Source of the DNA: Thalassotalea sp. PS06
GTDB lineage: Bacteria > Pseudomonadota > Gammaproteobacteria > Enterobacterales > Alteromonadaceae
Reading direction: 5' to 3'
Assembly (NCBI RefSeq): GCF_007197775.1
Contig: NZ_CP041638.1
Coordinates: forward strand, 682,001 to 746,000
DNA: 64,000 bases
In this document: piece by piece, positions 8,517-17,970 of the stretch
Layout: the number at the start of each line of letters is the position of its first letter
Position numbering within the stretch: the first letter of the stretch is position 1
Translations under genes and position numbers: made by a program
The notes under the pieces: model-generated
Databases searched by the model: none
Told to the model about the DNA's origin: nothing
The model's input: the letters and a program-made list of their open reading frames with translations, nothing else

Positions 8517-11417
8517 TTACTCGCTGTAAGCTTCGCCTTTTGTCATCCACTCAGGAGCTGGTGCACCTTTAAGGTAATGATCAAAGTACTGCTTCATTTT
8601 AATGGTGTAATCAACTTTATTCGGATACTTCTTCAGATGATGTGGTTCACCCTCATACTGTAAGAAAATAACCTCTTTACCCAATCGACGCATCGCCAGA
8701 TACATCTCAACACCTTGCTGCCATGGCACGGCATCATCAATATCTCCGAATTGCATTAGCAATGGCGTGTTAATGCGTTCGGCGAAAAATACCGGTGAGT
8801 TTTCAATGTATAGATCGCGACGCTCAAACATGCTGGCGCCAATTCGGCTTTGTCCTTTCTCATACTGGAATTGACGAGCAAGGCCGGTACCGAGGCGAAT
8901 GCCTGAATACGCACTTGTCATGTTAGATACTGGCGCCCCTGAAACAGCGGCGGCAAACATGTCAGTTTCAGTAATTGAAAACAGGGTTTGATAACCACTC
9001 CAGCTATGGCCATGGAGACCAATGGCATCTTTATCAGCAACACCCATATCAATTATCTTTTGAATACCCGGTAAAATGGACTTGTTAGTCGATTGACCAA
9101 CACTGCCGATTTCAAAGTGCACATCCGGTAAGAAAATCGCGTAACCATTTGATGAATAGAATGGGAAGTTCGGTCTGTGATTGACCTTCATCGCATTAAA
9201 TTCATACATGCGTTGTGAGAACAAACGGTAGTAGTAAACAAGTACTGGATAGGTTTGCCCTTCAACATAGTTCGCTGGCTTAATTAACACACCCTGGTGC
9301 GGTTCGCCCATGGTTGATGTCCACTCTACCAGCTCAGCATCACCCCATAAAAACTCGTCTTTTTGCGGGTTTACGTCGGTAAGTTTTCGGGCATCGGAAA
9401 AGTTGTGTTGGCTAACCCAAAGATCCGGAAATTCATTGAAATCTTCACGGGTATAAAGAATCGCATCGGCATCTTCAGCCGTTGCCAGATACTCGAATTT
9501 CTTATCTTCTTCTACCAGCCTTGTCAGCGTATTTGACTCAAGCGCCAATTGATAAAAACCAAAGTTTTTCTTGGCATCGTTGTAGCTGGTTAGTAACAGA
9601 GTTTGTTCTTCATCGAAAAAGTCATGGTCTTGGTCTTCAATATTGATACGAAATTGTCGTTTTTCGACACGCCCCATGTCACAGGTTAAACAGTTTTTAT
9701 CGTCGCCATCCGCTGAGAAAAACCAGATATCAAATTTGTCATAGGCGAAAAAGCCTTCGTCATCTTCCATCCAACCGGCAATACCATAACCAGGAACCTT
9801 AGACGGGTAATCGTGATCTTCGTCGGCAAAACTGACTTGCATACCTTCACTGATATTTTGATGACGGTCTTTACGGCTATCCCAAACCCAGATGTGGCCC
9901 TGGTCGTAATAAGCGACATAACGACCGGATTCACTAACCTTCATATCGTTGTATGAGCTTAACTTTTCTTTGATAAGCTTTGCTTCGCCGTCATCAAGGT
10001 CGACTAAATAAAAGTCGCTGAAAAATCCTTCCCAGGTGCGCAGCTTACGATATTTTAAATCACTGCTGGCAATCATCGCTTGTTCATTTTCCGTTGCACG
10101 AAGATACGGAATATCTTTGCCTGCCAATGGTACAACTTTGTTTTTGCTGACATGGTAAACCGCCTGATAGCTGTGTTTTTTATCGCGGTTGTATTGAAAC
10201 TTTTCATTGGTTTTAATCAACGGATCTTCACCGTGCCAAACCTGAAGGCCACGGTCGCTGGTTAAACGCTCGATATCAAATAGATCGTCTTGTGATTCAA
10301 TTTTTGCCATTTCAGGCTTTTCTGCCGGTAATGATTTAAAACCAAAGAACAGGCGCTCATCGTCCTGACTCCAGACAAGTTTGCTAACTGCAGGAACATA
10401 AGGCGAGGTTAAATCAGGAAGATTTTTATCAAGCTTAACGGTTTTTACTTTGCCTTTTTTGGCATCAAGTAAAGCCAGTTGATGCGAACGACGCTCGGCT
10501 TTTTCGCTAAAGTCACCTTGCAAATAAGCGAGAGTATCGCCTTCTTCATTCCAGCTTAATTGCGTGAAACTGGCGTTTTCTTTGACAACAACAGCCTTGG
10601 CGTCAGCCGCACCTAGCTCAAGCAATTGCAATCCATTGTCTTTTCCATCTTTGCTGGAAAGGCTATAAGCGATAACGGCAAGTTCAGGAGAGAACTTGAA
10701 TTGATCGACGTGTTCAATAACCTGTTGCTCGCCATTGGTAAGATTTACCAGGGTTAACGACTTATTAATCTGCTTTTTATTGAAAAGCTCAGGCGCTTCT
10801 TCATCGGCTGCCTTTTGTTCTGCATTTTCGGCAGATTTTTCTGGGGTTTCTTTATCGCTACCACTATCGATATCCAGGGCCAGGTAATCCTGTTTACCGT
10901 CGCTTTTGTTTTCTTCAGCTTCCGCGTCTTTCTGTTTTTTTTTCTCTTCTTTCTTCTTTAGGGGTTGAGAGAAGGCAAGCCATGGACCGTTGGCATGAAG
11001 TTGAAAATCTTCGACATCGAGAAAGTGATGTTTTTCGCCAGTGACCAGATTAATCACCGTCAGTTCGTTTTTCAGATCTTTACGGGCTTTTTTGCTGACT
11101 TTTTCAAGGGTCAGTAATGCTGGCTTTTGACTAATCGCCACAAACTGAGAATCGTCACTGAAATAACCGGACGTACCGCGCTCCACCTGATAGCGAACAT
11201 CGCTACTTACCGATTGCACATAAAAGGTTGCATCGCCGCGATCTGGCTCGGCACTGTAGCCAAGCCACTTACCATTGTCTGACAAACTCGCATCGTCAAT
11301 GCTGCGAAACTTCATGATGTCGGTGACCGTTAACGGACGTTGCTCATTTTGGGCAACAACACTCGTGGATAATCCAAGAATTAACAGGGCACCGAAAAAT
11401 TGCTTTGATTTGAACAT
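8517..11417 (-). CDS. S9 family (prolyl oligopeptidase-type) secreted peptidase
   Basis: A 966-residue protein with a signal peptide (1-22, ending VVA). Residues about 30-690 form a WD40-like propeller with a Lys/Glu-rich low-complexity insert near 155-200 (KKKEEKKKQK). The C-terminal alpha/beta-hydrolase domain holds Ser807 in GHSWSGY, an Asp in GDIDDAVPW (about 892-895) and His926/927 in EPHHL, so the catalytic triad is complete. It is likely a periplasmic or surface peptidase degrading oligopeptides, as in the dipeptidyl-peptidase/acylaminoacyl-peptidase relatives common in marine heterotrophs. It is monocistronic. Confidence 0.9.
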   Translation of the reverse strand: MFKSKQFFGALLILGLSTSVVAQNEQRPLTVTDIMKFRSIDDASLSDNGKWLGYSAEPDRGDATFYVQSVSSDVRYQVERGTSGYFSDDSQFVAISQKPALLTLEKVSKKARKDLKNELTVINLVTGEKHHFLDVEDFQLHANGPWLAFSQPLKKKEEKKKQKDAEAEENKSDGKQDYLALDIDSGSDKETPEKSAENAEQKAADEEAPELFNKKQINKSLTLVNLTNGEQQVIEHVDQFKFSPELAVIAYSLSSKDGKDNGLQLLELGAADAKAVVVKENASFTQLSWNEEGDTLAYLQGDFSEKAERRSHQLALLDAKKGKVKTVKLDKNLPDLTSPYVPAVSKLVWSQDDERLFFGFKSLPAEKPEMAKIESQDDLFDIERLTSDRGLQVWHGEDPLIKTNEKFQYNRDKKHSYQAVYHVSKNKVVPLAGKDIPYLRATENEQAMIASSDLKYRKLRTWEGFFSDFYLVDLDDGEAKLIKEKLSSYNDMKVSESGRYVAYYDQGHIWVWDSRKDRHQNISEGMQVSFADEDHDYPSKVPGYGIAGWMEDDEGFFAYDKFDIWFFSADGDDKNCLTCDMGRVEKRQFRINIEDQDHDFFDEEQTLLLTSYNDAKKNFGFYQLALESNTLTRLVEEDKKFEYLATAEDADAILYTREDFNEFPDLWVSQHNFSDARKLTDVNPQKDEFLWGDAELVEWTSTMGEPHQGVLIKPANYVEGQTYPVLVYYYRLFSQRMYEFNAMKVNHRPNFPFYSSNGYAIFLPDVHFEIGSVGQSTNKSILPGIQKIIDMGVADKDAIGLHGHSWSGYQTLFSITETDMFAAAVSGAPVSNMTSAYSGIRLGTGLARQFQYEKGQSRIGASMFERRDLYIENSPVFFAERINTPLLMQFGDIDDAVPWQQGVEMYLAMRRLGKEVIFLQYEGEPHHLKKYPNKVDYTIKMKQYFDHYLKGAPAPEWMTKGEAYSE

Positions 11418-11583
11418 AAGCGTGATTTTTAAACCTGTTTTTAGTAGTTTAGCCCCGATTAAACTGGGTTAACCCGGTTAAATCAACTGAAAACGTGCCA
11501 AATGCGGGTTTTTAACGATAAGATGCTGAAAATTTTGTTAAAGTAAGTAGCAATTATCCAGCCAAATGTAATGTGGGTTAACC

Positions 11584-11958
11584 ATGTATGATCGTCAGCA
11601 ATTGCTCGGCGTCTGGCATCGAAGCGAAGATCTGGGCGAAGAGCAATTTAGTGAATTTGCCGAATTGCGTGAAGATGGCACCTTTGTTTTTACCTTCTAC
11701 ACCTATAATCTCGAAGGAAAGTTGTTGTCGCAAATTAGTGAAACTGGCGACTGGGGATTAGTGGGGGATATTCATTTCACCATTACCCATTCGGAAATTG
11801 AACACAGCACAGAATATCCGGCGGATAGAGCCGATCCTGACAACTATCACGCTTATCGGGTGCTGGCGCTTGATGCGCAACAATTTACCTACGAACACAT
11901 TGTTAGCGGCGAAAAATTTACCCTGAAACGAGTTTCGAAATCCGACAACCCTTGCTAA
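11584..11958 (+). CDS. Small lipocalin-like hypothetical protein
   Basis: A 124-residue cytosolic protein without a signal peptide. Its pattern (LLGVWHRSED, ELREDGTFVFTFY, GDWGLVGDIHFTIT, RVLALDAQQFTYEH) looks like the short beta-barrel of lipocalin-like/DUF proteins: a WH start, then alternating strands with a GDW turn. I do not recognise a specific family. It begins a run of small plus-strand genes reaching to 13855. Confidence 0.65.
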   Translation: MYDRQQLLGVWHRSEDLGEEQFSEFAELREDGTFVFTFYTYNLEGKLLSQISETGDWGLVGDIHFTITHSEIEHSTEYPADRADPDNYHAYRVLALDAQQFTYEHIVSGEKFTLKRVSKSDNPC

Positions 11959-12027
11959 GCTAGATAAGTTAGGGTAGTAAAATTATCTAACTCGTTATTT
12001 CATATAAGATTCATAGTAAGGTGCACC

Positions 12028-12378
12028 GTGGCTAGAGATCTTTCTAAATTTCCAACTGACTCCAACGGCAACATGCTTTGGCATATGTTGCAAACCGGAG
12101 ACAATCTGGCAAACCCAAGGGAAATACAATTTTCCGTGATTTTTCCAAGTCAGGAAAAGGCGTTACAATTCGGGCAAATTCTGCTTGAAAACAACCAGAA
12201 ATTGTCGTTTTGTCCGTATCTGGATAACCCGGAACATCCATGGGAAATTACCGCTTATCCGGAAATGCCGGCAAGTTATGACAACATTATTGGCTACCAA
12301 ATGTTGTTAGAAACCCATGCCCGAAAATTTGATGGCATATATGATGGTTGGTATTGTCCACCGCAAAATCTAGATTAG
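12028..12378 (+). CDS. RraB-type ribonuclease E inhibitor domain protein
   Basis: A 116-residue protein consisting essentially of one RraB domain. FPTDSNGNMLW, a GD pair, NPREIQFSVIFPS, the YDNIIGYQMLLETHARKFDG helix and the terminal YDGWYC motif match the short members of that family. E. coli RraB binds RNase E and alters which mRNAs are cleaved. This protein lacks the long acidic tail of E. coli RraB, so inhibition of RNase E is a family-based guess. AAGGTGC lies just upstream of GTG GCT; the frame is read from the GTG at 12028. Confidence 0.72.
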   Translation: MARDLSKFPTDSNGNMLWHMLQTGDNLANPREIQFSVIFPSQEKALQFGQILLENNQKLSFCPYLDNPEHPWEITAYPEMPASYDNIIGYQMLLETHARKFDGIYDGWYCPPQNLD

Positions 12379-12404
12379 GCCCATTCGGTATCGAGAAGTA
12401 GTAA

Positions 12405-12614
12405 ATGGATCTGCAACAACTAAAACAATTAAGCAAACAAACCGCCAAATCGTATAATGACCAAAAAGCCCTGATTAAACGTGTTTTGATGGGCAAGCCC
12501 GCAAAATGTCCAGATTGCCAGCAATCGCTGCAATTTCTGGCATCGAAAGACGACTCTGTCGCTAAGATCTCCTGTGCGAAAGGTTGTACAGATATCGAAC
12601 TGGACTTAAGCTAA
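12405..12614 (+). CDS. Small zinc-ribbon-like protein
   Basis: A 69-residue protein with a basic helical N-terminus and four cysteines arranged CPDC (about 40-43) and CAKGC (about 57-61). This is a typical zinc ribbon, probably structural. It lies 26 bp after the RraB-like gene and 4 bp before the GNAT gene, so the three are probably co-transcribed. No specific family was recognised. Confidence 0.65.
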   Translation: MDLQQLKQLSKQTAKSYNDQKALIKRVLMGKPAKCPDCQQSLQFLASKDDSVAKISCAKGCTDIELDLS

Positions 12615-12618
12615 TTTA

Positions 12619-13236
12619 ATGTCTGAAGTAACCATTGTCCGCGCCAATCCATCCTTAATTGCTGAACAAAGCGAAAAATTAGCCAAGCTCATATACAGCT
12701 CTGGCCCCGTCGCTTTTGATTACGTGTTTGGTGACGGTGAGGGCTTTTTGCAATACAGTGTGGTTAAAGGTCGGAGCCAATTTGGCTATCAAAACCATTA
12801 TGTGGCGCTTATCGATGGCAATATTGTCGGTTCCGTGGCCTGCTTCGATCGTCAGCAATTATTGAAATTGGAAGTCGGCTGTATCCTTGATATGTTGAAC
12901 TATTGTCGCTGGCGTTTTCCTGTTGCCGCCAAACGCGGTCTGGCATTTGAACGAATTTGCCCAAAACCTGCGAAAAACACTCTGTATCTGGCGCATTTGG
13001 GCGTGGATAGCGAGTTTCAGGGCAAAGGCATAGGACAACAGCTTATGGAATTTGTAAACGACCAGGCCAGGGACAAAGGTTATCAATCCGTCACTCTCGA
13101 TGTGGCCCACAGTAATCCGCGTGCAGAGCAGTTATATCTGCGAAAGGGGTTTGAATTAATCGATACCCGAGAATCAAACACAGATCCGATCGTCGGTCAT
13201 AATCGATTGCAAAAATCCTTAGGTTTTAGGTTATAG
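12619..13236 (+). CDS. GNAT family N-acetyltransferase
   Basis: A 205-residue acetyltransferase. The acetyl-CoA site is visible as LAHLGVDSEFQGKGIGQQL, the V-x-x-x-QGKGIG motif A, followed by TLDVAHSNPRAEQLYLRKGFEL, the motif B/C helix in which N-x-R-A-x-x-LY-x-K-x-GF is standard. The N-terminal 100 residues are of unclear fold and likely set substrate choice, which is unknown. It starts 4 bp after the zinc-ribbon gene, indicating translational coupling. Confidence 0.85.
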   Translation: MSEVTIVRANPSLIAEQSEKLAKLIYSSGPVAFDYVFGDGEGFLQYSVVKGRSQFGYQNHYVALIDGNIVGSVACFDRQQLLKLEVGCILDMLNYCRWRFPVAAKRGLAFERICPKPAKNTLYLAHLGVDSEFQGKGIGQQLMEFVNDQARDKGYQSVTLDVAHSNPRAEQLYLRKGFELIDTRESNTDPIVGHNRLQKSLGFRL

Positions 13237-13267
13237 GTTTTAGCTGAATTGAATTGGTGTCTTGTCG

Positions 13268-13855
13268 ATGAATTATCTGGCTCATCTTTTTCTGGCGCAA
13301 AACAACAGCGACTCATTAACGGGAAACCTGATGGGGGACTTTTGTCAGGGACTGGATATCGCCGCACTTCCCGAACCAATCCAGTTAGGTATCGAAAACC
13401 ACCGCAGTATTGACCGATTCACCGATAACCACCTATTGGTACGTGAACTAAAAGGGCATTTACCTAAGGATATGCGCCGTTATTCTGGCATTATTGCGGA
13501 TGTCGTGTTTGATCATTTTCTGGCATTGCACTGGCAGGATTACAGTGAGCAAGCGTTTACTGAATTTCGAACTCAAAGTTATCAGCAGTTGTTAACCAAA
13601 ATCGATTTGATGCCTGAGAGGATGCAAATTATGGTTCAGAGAATGACGAGTCAGGATTGGCTTTCTGGCTATCAGCATCTCAATAATATCGATAGAGCAT
13701 TGAACGGCATTGGTATGCGGATGCGATTTGCAAATCCGCTGCATCGGGCCATTGAACCCGTAAGAGAAAACTACCAGATTTATCAATCAACCTTCGCAGC
13801 ATTTTTTCCTGAGTTGCTCGTTCACGTAGATAAAGTGAATATCGAAGGCGCCTAA
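13268..13855 (+). CDS. acpH: Acyl carrier protein phosphodiesterase
   Basis: A 195-residue AcpH-family protein. MNYLAHLFLA at the start, GNLMGDF, the HRSIDRFTD segment and ADVVFDHFLALHW are hallmark stretches with the metal-binding His/Asp residues. The enzyme removes 4'-phosphopantetheine from holo-ACP. The ATG at 13268 is preferred to a TTG two codons earlier because family members begin MNYLAH. It is the last gene of the small plus-strand cluster and its stop is followed at once by a repeat remnant. Confidence 0.88.
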   Translation: MNYLAHLFLAQNNSDSLTGNLMGDFCQGLDIAALPEPIQLGIENHRSIDRFTDNHLLVRELKGHLPKDMRRYSGIIADVVFDHFLALHWQDYSEQAFTEFRTQSYQQLLTKIDLMPERMQIMVQRMTSQDWLSGYQHLNNIDRALNGIGMRMRFANPLHRAIEPVRENYQIYQSTFAAFFPELLVHVDKVNIEGA

Positions 13856-13857
13856 GT

Positions 13858-13905
13858 ATACCAATCCACATTAATTACTGATCATGCTTTAACCTGGATT
13901 GTTAT
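13858..13905. repeat. Short remnant of MITE-like family B
   Basis: A 48-bp remnant. Its first 27 bases (ATACCAATCCACATTAATTA and on) are the reverse complement of the right end of the 313-bp element at 49920-50232, with one difference. It closes with an imperfect complementary end (GGATTGTTAT). It looks like an internal-deletion derivative. Confidence 0.7.
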
Positions 13906-13932
13906 TGGACACTTTCCTTCACATCCGTTTCG

Positions 13933-14607
13933 TTATAGAAATGTAGCGATATCGTCGATACTTTTCTTCACCAGTGCGTGCTCTGGCACCGTTGCATCTT
14001 CGGCAGGGTAACCGGCAATAATCAGCATATATGGACGTTCGTTATCATCACGTTCACAGACCTTACTCAAAAACGACATAGGCTTTGGCGTATGAGTTAA
14101 GGTCACCAGCCCACTGTGGTGCAGGGCATTTAACAGAAACCCTGTCGCGAGGCCCACGGATTCATGCACATAATAATTGGTACTTTTATCTTCGGCGTGG
14201 ATCCCACCTTTTTTCTGACTAAATACCGCGATTAACCAAGGGGCATGTTCGAGATAAGGTTTTTGCGAATCGGTGCCCAGTGGTTTTAATGCATCTAGCC
14301 ATTCATCTCCTGCGCGTCCCTGATAGAAGCTTTGTTCCAGCGCTTCGGCTTGTTCGCGGATTTGTTTTTTTACCTCAGCCGATTCGATGGCAACAAAATG
14401 CCATGGCTGGTGGTTCGCACCGCTTGGGGCTCTGCCTGCGGCTTTGATGCAGTTTTCAATAACGGCTTTATCTACCGCACGGTCGCTGAATTTACGAATC
14501 GAATGACGTCGCTTGATATCGTTATAGAAGTTCTCAGAACGCTTCAGCATTTCTTCGGGTGAGTATTCAATGTAATCCGATAAAGGAACATTGGCATGGT
14601 CTTTCAT
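13933..14607 (-). CDS. Iodotyrosine deiodinase-like nitroreductase-fold flavoprotein
   Basis: A 224-residue FMN enzyme of the nitroreductase superfamily that reads like iodotyrosine deiodinase rather than a general nitroreductase: VPLSDYIEYSPEEMLKRSENF, RRHSIRKFS, the APSGANHQPWHF loop and GYPAEDATVP all have counterparts in the human enzyme. The substrate-clamping triad of human IYD (Glu157, Tyr161, Lys182) is matched by Glu91, Tyr95 and Lys116 with the same spacing. The family reductively removes halogen from halotyrosines using FMN. The human transmembrane anchor is absent, so it is cytosolic. It is monocistronic and divergent from the MFS gene. Confidence 0.85.
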   Translation of the reverse strand: MKDHANVPLSDYIEYSPEEMLKRSENFYNDIKRRHSIRKFSDRAVDKAVIENCIKAAGRAPSGANHQPWHFVAIESAEVKKQIREQAEALEQSFYQGRAGDEWLDALKPLGTDSQKPYLEHAPWLIAVFSQKKGGIHAEDKSTNYYVHESVGLATGFLLNALHHSGLVTLTHTPKPMSFLSKVCERDDNERPYMLIIAGYPAEDATVPEHALVKKSIDDIATFL

Positions 14608-14689
14608 AAGGGACTCTTTTACTTCTTGTGGTTATTGCCCTAAAGCATACGCATAAGTGAATGGCAGAACAATACATATCAATGTTGGT

Positions 14690-14964
14690 ATACCAATCAC
14701 ACTAAGTTTGTGCACAACTCAGAGTTAGAGCCGAGGTTCATTTGCAACATAGATTTTATTGATATAGTCATTCTATATTAATGAAATATAGGGCAGGAAA
14801 TGGGCCTCTCACTAACTCCCTACGGGTGAGTTTTAAAGGCGTTTATCCTGCGTTACTGATTTTGGCTAATTTTGAAAGTGGAATGACCATTCTCTGCAAT
14901 CAAAGCCTTGTCTAAAAGCCTTTAAATTCTCACTGAGCGAGCAATAATTTAATGTGATTGGTAT
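14690..14964 (-). repeat. MITE-like element, family A copy 2 (275 bp, reversed)
   Basis: The same element as at 536-800 in the opposite orientation, belonging to the 275-bp subtype that carries about 10 extra bases in the middle. It lies between two divergent genes (the deiodinase-like gene and the MFS gene), so it sits inside their promoter region. The ends are ATACCAATCACA and TGTGATTGGTAT-like. Confidence 0.85.
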
Positions 14965-15027
14965 TATTTCCTGTTAATCTTAAGCTCTACCCTTTAGTGT
15001 TTTTGCCCCCATTTCAAAGAGTTTGAT

Positions 15028-16230
15028 ATGACCCAGCCTGCTTCTTCAACTTGGCGAACCCCCTTTGTATTTTTAATCGTTTCTTCTGTCATCATGACAT
15101 TAAGCTTTTCTGGTTGGCAGGCGCTGTTAAACAATTTCACCATTGAAGCGGCAGGATTTACCGGCGCGGAAATCGGTATGCTGCAATCTTTGCGTGAAAT
15201 TCCAGGGTTTCTTGCTTTTACGGCGGTTTTCATACTGTTGGTGATCAAAGAACAACACTTTGCGCTGGTGTCCTTATGTTTATTAACCGTAGGTGTTGCC
15301 ATCACCGGTTTATTTCCGTTCGAATATGGCTTGTACGCGACTACGGTCCTGATGTCGGTGGGCTTTCATTACTTTGAAACCGTAAACCAATCTCTTAGCC
15401 TGCAATGGTTTAGCAAAGAAGAGGCTCCGGCCAAACTTGGTAAACTACTGTCGGTAAAATCCATCGCCGCGCTGGTGGTATACGCCTTTATTTACGTGGC
15501 ATTTGAATACTTCTCGATGCCGTTTGCAACCGCCTATTTGATTCTTGGCGGTCTTGGTTTGGCGCTCACGGCCTGGTTGTGGCTGTATATGCCATTGTTT
15601 CCAGTAAAAGTTGCTCAGCACAAGCATATCGTTCTGCGTAAGCGCTATTCGCTTTACTATTTTCTGACTTTTTTAAGTGGTGCTCGTCGGCAGATATTCG
15701 TGGTATTTGCGGGTTTTATGATGGTGGAAAAGTTCGGTTATTCGGTTGCCGATATCACCTTGTTGTATATGCTGAACCACTTATTGAATATTTATATCGC
15801 ACCGAAAATTGGTGAATGGATTGGCAAAGTTGGCGAGCGCAAAGCCCTGACGATTGAATACGTTGGCCTGATTATTGTCTTTACTGGCTATGGTTTGGTG
15901 GAAAACGCCTATGTGGCAGCAGCGCTGTATGTTATCGACCACATCTTTTTCGCGATGGCGATTGCTATAAAAACCTACTTTCAGAAAATTGCCGACCCGG
16001 CAGATATTGCCTCCAATGCCGGCGTGAGTTTCACTATCAACCATATTGCAGCTGTGATTATCCCTGCATCTTTTGGCCTGATGTGGTTAGTTGAACCTTC
16101 CTGGGTATTTTACAGTGGTGCCGCCATTGCCGCTTGCTCATTGATTGCCAGTCAGTGGGTGAAGATTATTCCTCACCCACATAGCCAAGCGCTTCAACCT
16201 GGCGGAAAACCGGTAACAACAAAAGCGTAA
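15028..16230 (+). CDS. Major facilitator superfamily transporter
   Basis: A 400-residue inner-membrane carrier with about 12 hydrophobic helices and a basic central loop (KHIVLRKRYS, about 195-204) separating two six-helix halves. No signature identifies the substrate. The ATG at 15028 follows GAGTTTG, a weak SD. It is convergent with the aminotransferase gene, 7 bp apart. Confidence 0.85.
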   Translation: MTQPASSTWRTPFVFLIVSSVIMTLSFSGWQALLNNFTIEAAGFTGAEIGMLQSLREIPGFLAFTAVFILLVIKEQHFALVSLCLLTVGVAITGLFPFEYGLYATTVLMSVGFHYFETVNQSLSLQWFSKEEAPAKLGKLLSVKSIAALVVYAFIYVAFEYFSMPFATAYLILGGLGLALTAWLWLYMPLFPVKVAQHKHIVLRKRYSLYYFLTFLSGARRQIFVVFAGFMMVEKFGYSVADITLLYMLNHLLNIYIAPKIGEWIGKVGERKALTIEYVGLIIVFTGYGLVENAYVAAALYVIDHIFFAMAIAIKTYFQKIADPADIASNAGVSFTINHIAAVIIPASFGLMWLVEPSWVFYSGAAIAACSLIASQWVKIIPHPHSQALQPGGKPVTTKA

Positions 16231-16237
16231 TTTGTTG

Positions 16238-17572
16238 TTATGCAAGGGCTCGTATTTGTGCGAGCGCTACATCAATCTCTTTTTCATTATTTAGCAGTGA
16301 AGGGGCAAAACGGGCATAGGTTTTACGATATGGTGTGTTACTCATAATCACGCCTTTGCCATGTAAGGTTTTCACCACCTCTTCCGGGTGCATACCATCG
16401 ACTTCAAAACACACTAAGCCCGATGAAATCTCCGTCGCCATCGGTGTGTGCAGTTTTACATGGGACATTTTTGCCAAACCTTCTTTGGTTTGCGTATTGA
16501 GCTGATGGATACGCTGCTGAACATTGGCTTTACCAAGTTGCTGATGCAGTTTAAAAGCCTCAGGTAATGCCCAGCGATGTTCAAAGGAGTGGAAGCCACC
16601 AGGTGTCATATGTTCGCCAACCGGTACCTTATCCTGGGTAAGGTTACCGAGCCAGACATCGTAAGAGGCGCTAAAGCTTGGAATAACTACCTCGCTGCGC
16701 TGCCAGGCTTGTTCCGTTCCCCATATCACCCCCGTGCCCCTTGGACCAAATATCCATTTATGGGTGCCGGCGATAAAGAAATCACAACCAAGTTTGCTGA
16801 CGTCCTGATCCTCAATGCCAAAGCCATGCACACCATCAACACAAAACAGGATTTGCTCATCTTCGCCCCGGCTTTTGTTAATGTCTTTAATTACATCAGC
16901 CATATCGCTTACTGGCAGTTTTACTCCGGTAGATGAATGTACCCAGGTACAGGCGAATACCCGGGTTTGTGGTTGTATTGATGATTTCAAGCGTTTGCAG
17001 ACATCATCAACACTGACTTCCCAGGCGTTTTCATAAAGATCGATTTGTCGCACTTTAGCACCGGTTCTTTTGGCGCGGTGGGCGAGTGACATATCGGTGG
17101 AATAATGATCATGGGTGGTATGGAGGATTTCTTCGTCTGGATTTAATAACAAGCCGCTGTAAACCAGACCCAGGCCCATGGTGGTGCTATCGGTCAGGGC
17201 TATACATTTCGGGTCGCCGCCCATGTAATCGGCCGCGGATTTGGCGATATCACCATCTATGGTCAGATACTTACTGTGCCAGTAATCGGCAGGATTCTCA
17301 TCAAGGGCTTTACGGTGATAATTAATGGCGTCACTAACCGGTTTTGGATGCGAGGCAAGCAGGAAAGTGGCAAGTTGGATGTAATCCTGGGTTAAAGGGA
17401 ATAAGTCTCTGAGCGCTTTCCAGTCTGCCGGCGATATCGGCTCTGTGCTGGGAAGTCCGCTGTTGCCTTTGCTGCTAGCTGAGTCAGAGGCAAAAGCTAA
17501 GGCTTGTTTTGTGGTAAGAAAGGTTGCGCCCAGACCAAGGCCCAGACGGTTTAAGAATTGACGTCGTAACAT
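16238..17572 (-). CDS. Class V aminotransferase with Tat-like signal (isopenicillin-N epimerase-like)
   Basis: A 444-residue PLP enzyme of the class V aminotransferase/isopenicillin-N epimerase-like group. The N-terminus, MLRRQFLNRLGLGLGATFL, has a twin-arginine pattern ahead of a hydrophobic stretch, and ALA near residue 26 suggests cleavage. The PLP-binding lysine is in GTHKWIFGPRGTG (about 270). Export of a PLP enzyme through Tat is consistent with folding before translocation. The substrate is not deducible; the family includes racemases, epimerases and desulfurases. It is monocistronic. Confidence 0.8.
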   Translation of the reverse strand: MLRRQFLNRLGLGLGATFLTTKQALAFASDSASSKGNSGLPSTEPISPADWKALRDLFPLTQDYIQLATFLLASHPKPVSDAINYHRKALDENPADYWHSKYLTIDGDIAKSAADYMGGDPKCIALTDSTTMGLGLVYSGLLLNPDEEILHTTHDHYSTDMSLAHRAKRTGAKVRQIDLYENAWEVSVDDVCKRLKSSIQPQTRVFACTWVHSSTGVKLPVSDMADVIKDINKSRGEDEQILFCVDGVHGFGIEDQDVSKLGCDFFIAGTHKWIFGPRGTGVIWGTEQAWQRSEVVIPSFSASYDVWLGNLTQDKVPVGEHMTPGGFHSFEHRWALPEAFKLHQQLGKANVQQRIHQLNTQTKEGLAKMSHVKLHTPMATEISSGLVCFEVDGMHPEEVVKTLHGKGVIMSNTPYRKTYARFAPSLLNNEKEIDVALAQIRALA

Positions 17573-17922
17573 GAGCTCCCCCGCTCAGTATTCAGGTGCT
17601 TGGGTAAGTATAGGTTAGAACAGACTGCAGACAGCAGCATTCAGAAAAAGCCTACTTGCCAGGATCTGACCCCAATGGCCTGTCCAAGAGCAAGTTGGCC
17701 GAACGGGAGAGCAACTTCGTCATTTCTAGCCTCGACTGGAAATCAAGAGCGGTAAGAGCGGCTGCCGTTTAACGAATTTGGGAAATTCGCCACTCAGCAA
17801 CTAGGAAAAGCGTTTAATTGCTGAGTGTTTTGAGTAAACAGCAGATCATGGGTTCAGAGCCATTTTTATGGAAAGCTAAAAATGCGTCCGACCCCGAAGA
17901 GCAAGTTGGCTGACCCCAAAAC
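17573..17922. other. Intergenic region with degenerate repeat fragments
   Basis: About 350 bp without a gene. It contains a palindromic unit of the REP-like type seen near 43.5 kb (CGTCATTTCTAG with CTGGAAATC, around 17720-17745) and the phrase GAAGAGCAAGTTGGCTGACC just before the purL terminator, which recurs in related form just before the serA terminator. It was probably built from dispersed repeats. Confidence 0.5.
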
Positions 17923-17950
17923 AAAAAAAGCGCCGAAAGGCGCTTTTTTT
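17923..17950 (-). terminator. purL terminator
   Basis: A perfect 12-bp stem (AAAAAAAGCGCC / GGCGCTTTTTTT) with a 4-base GAAA loop as read on the plus strand, 20 bp after the purL stop. The minus-strand T-run is built into the stem. Confidence 0.92.
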
Positions 17951-17970
17951 AACGTCAGTTTGGCGGCGGC

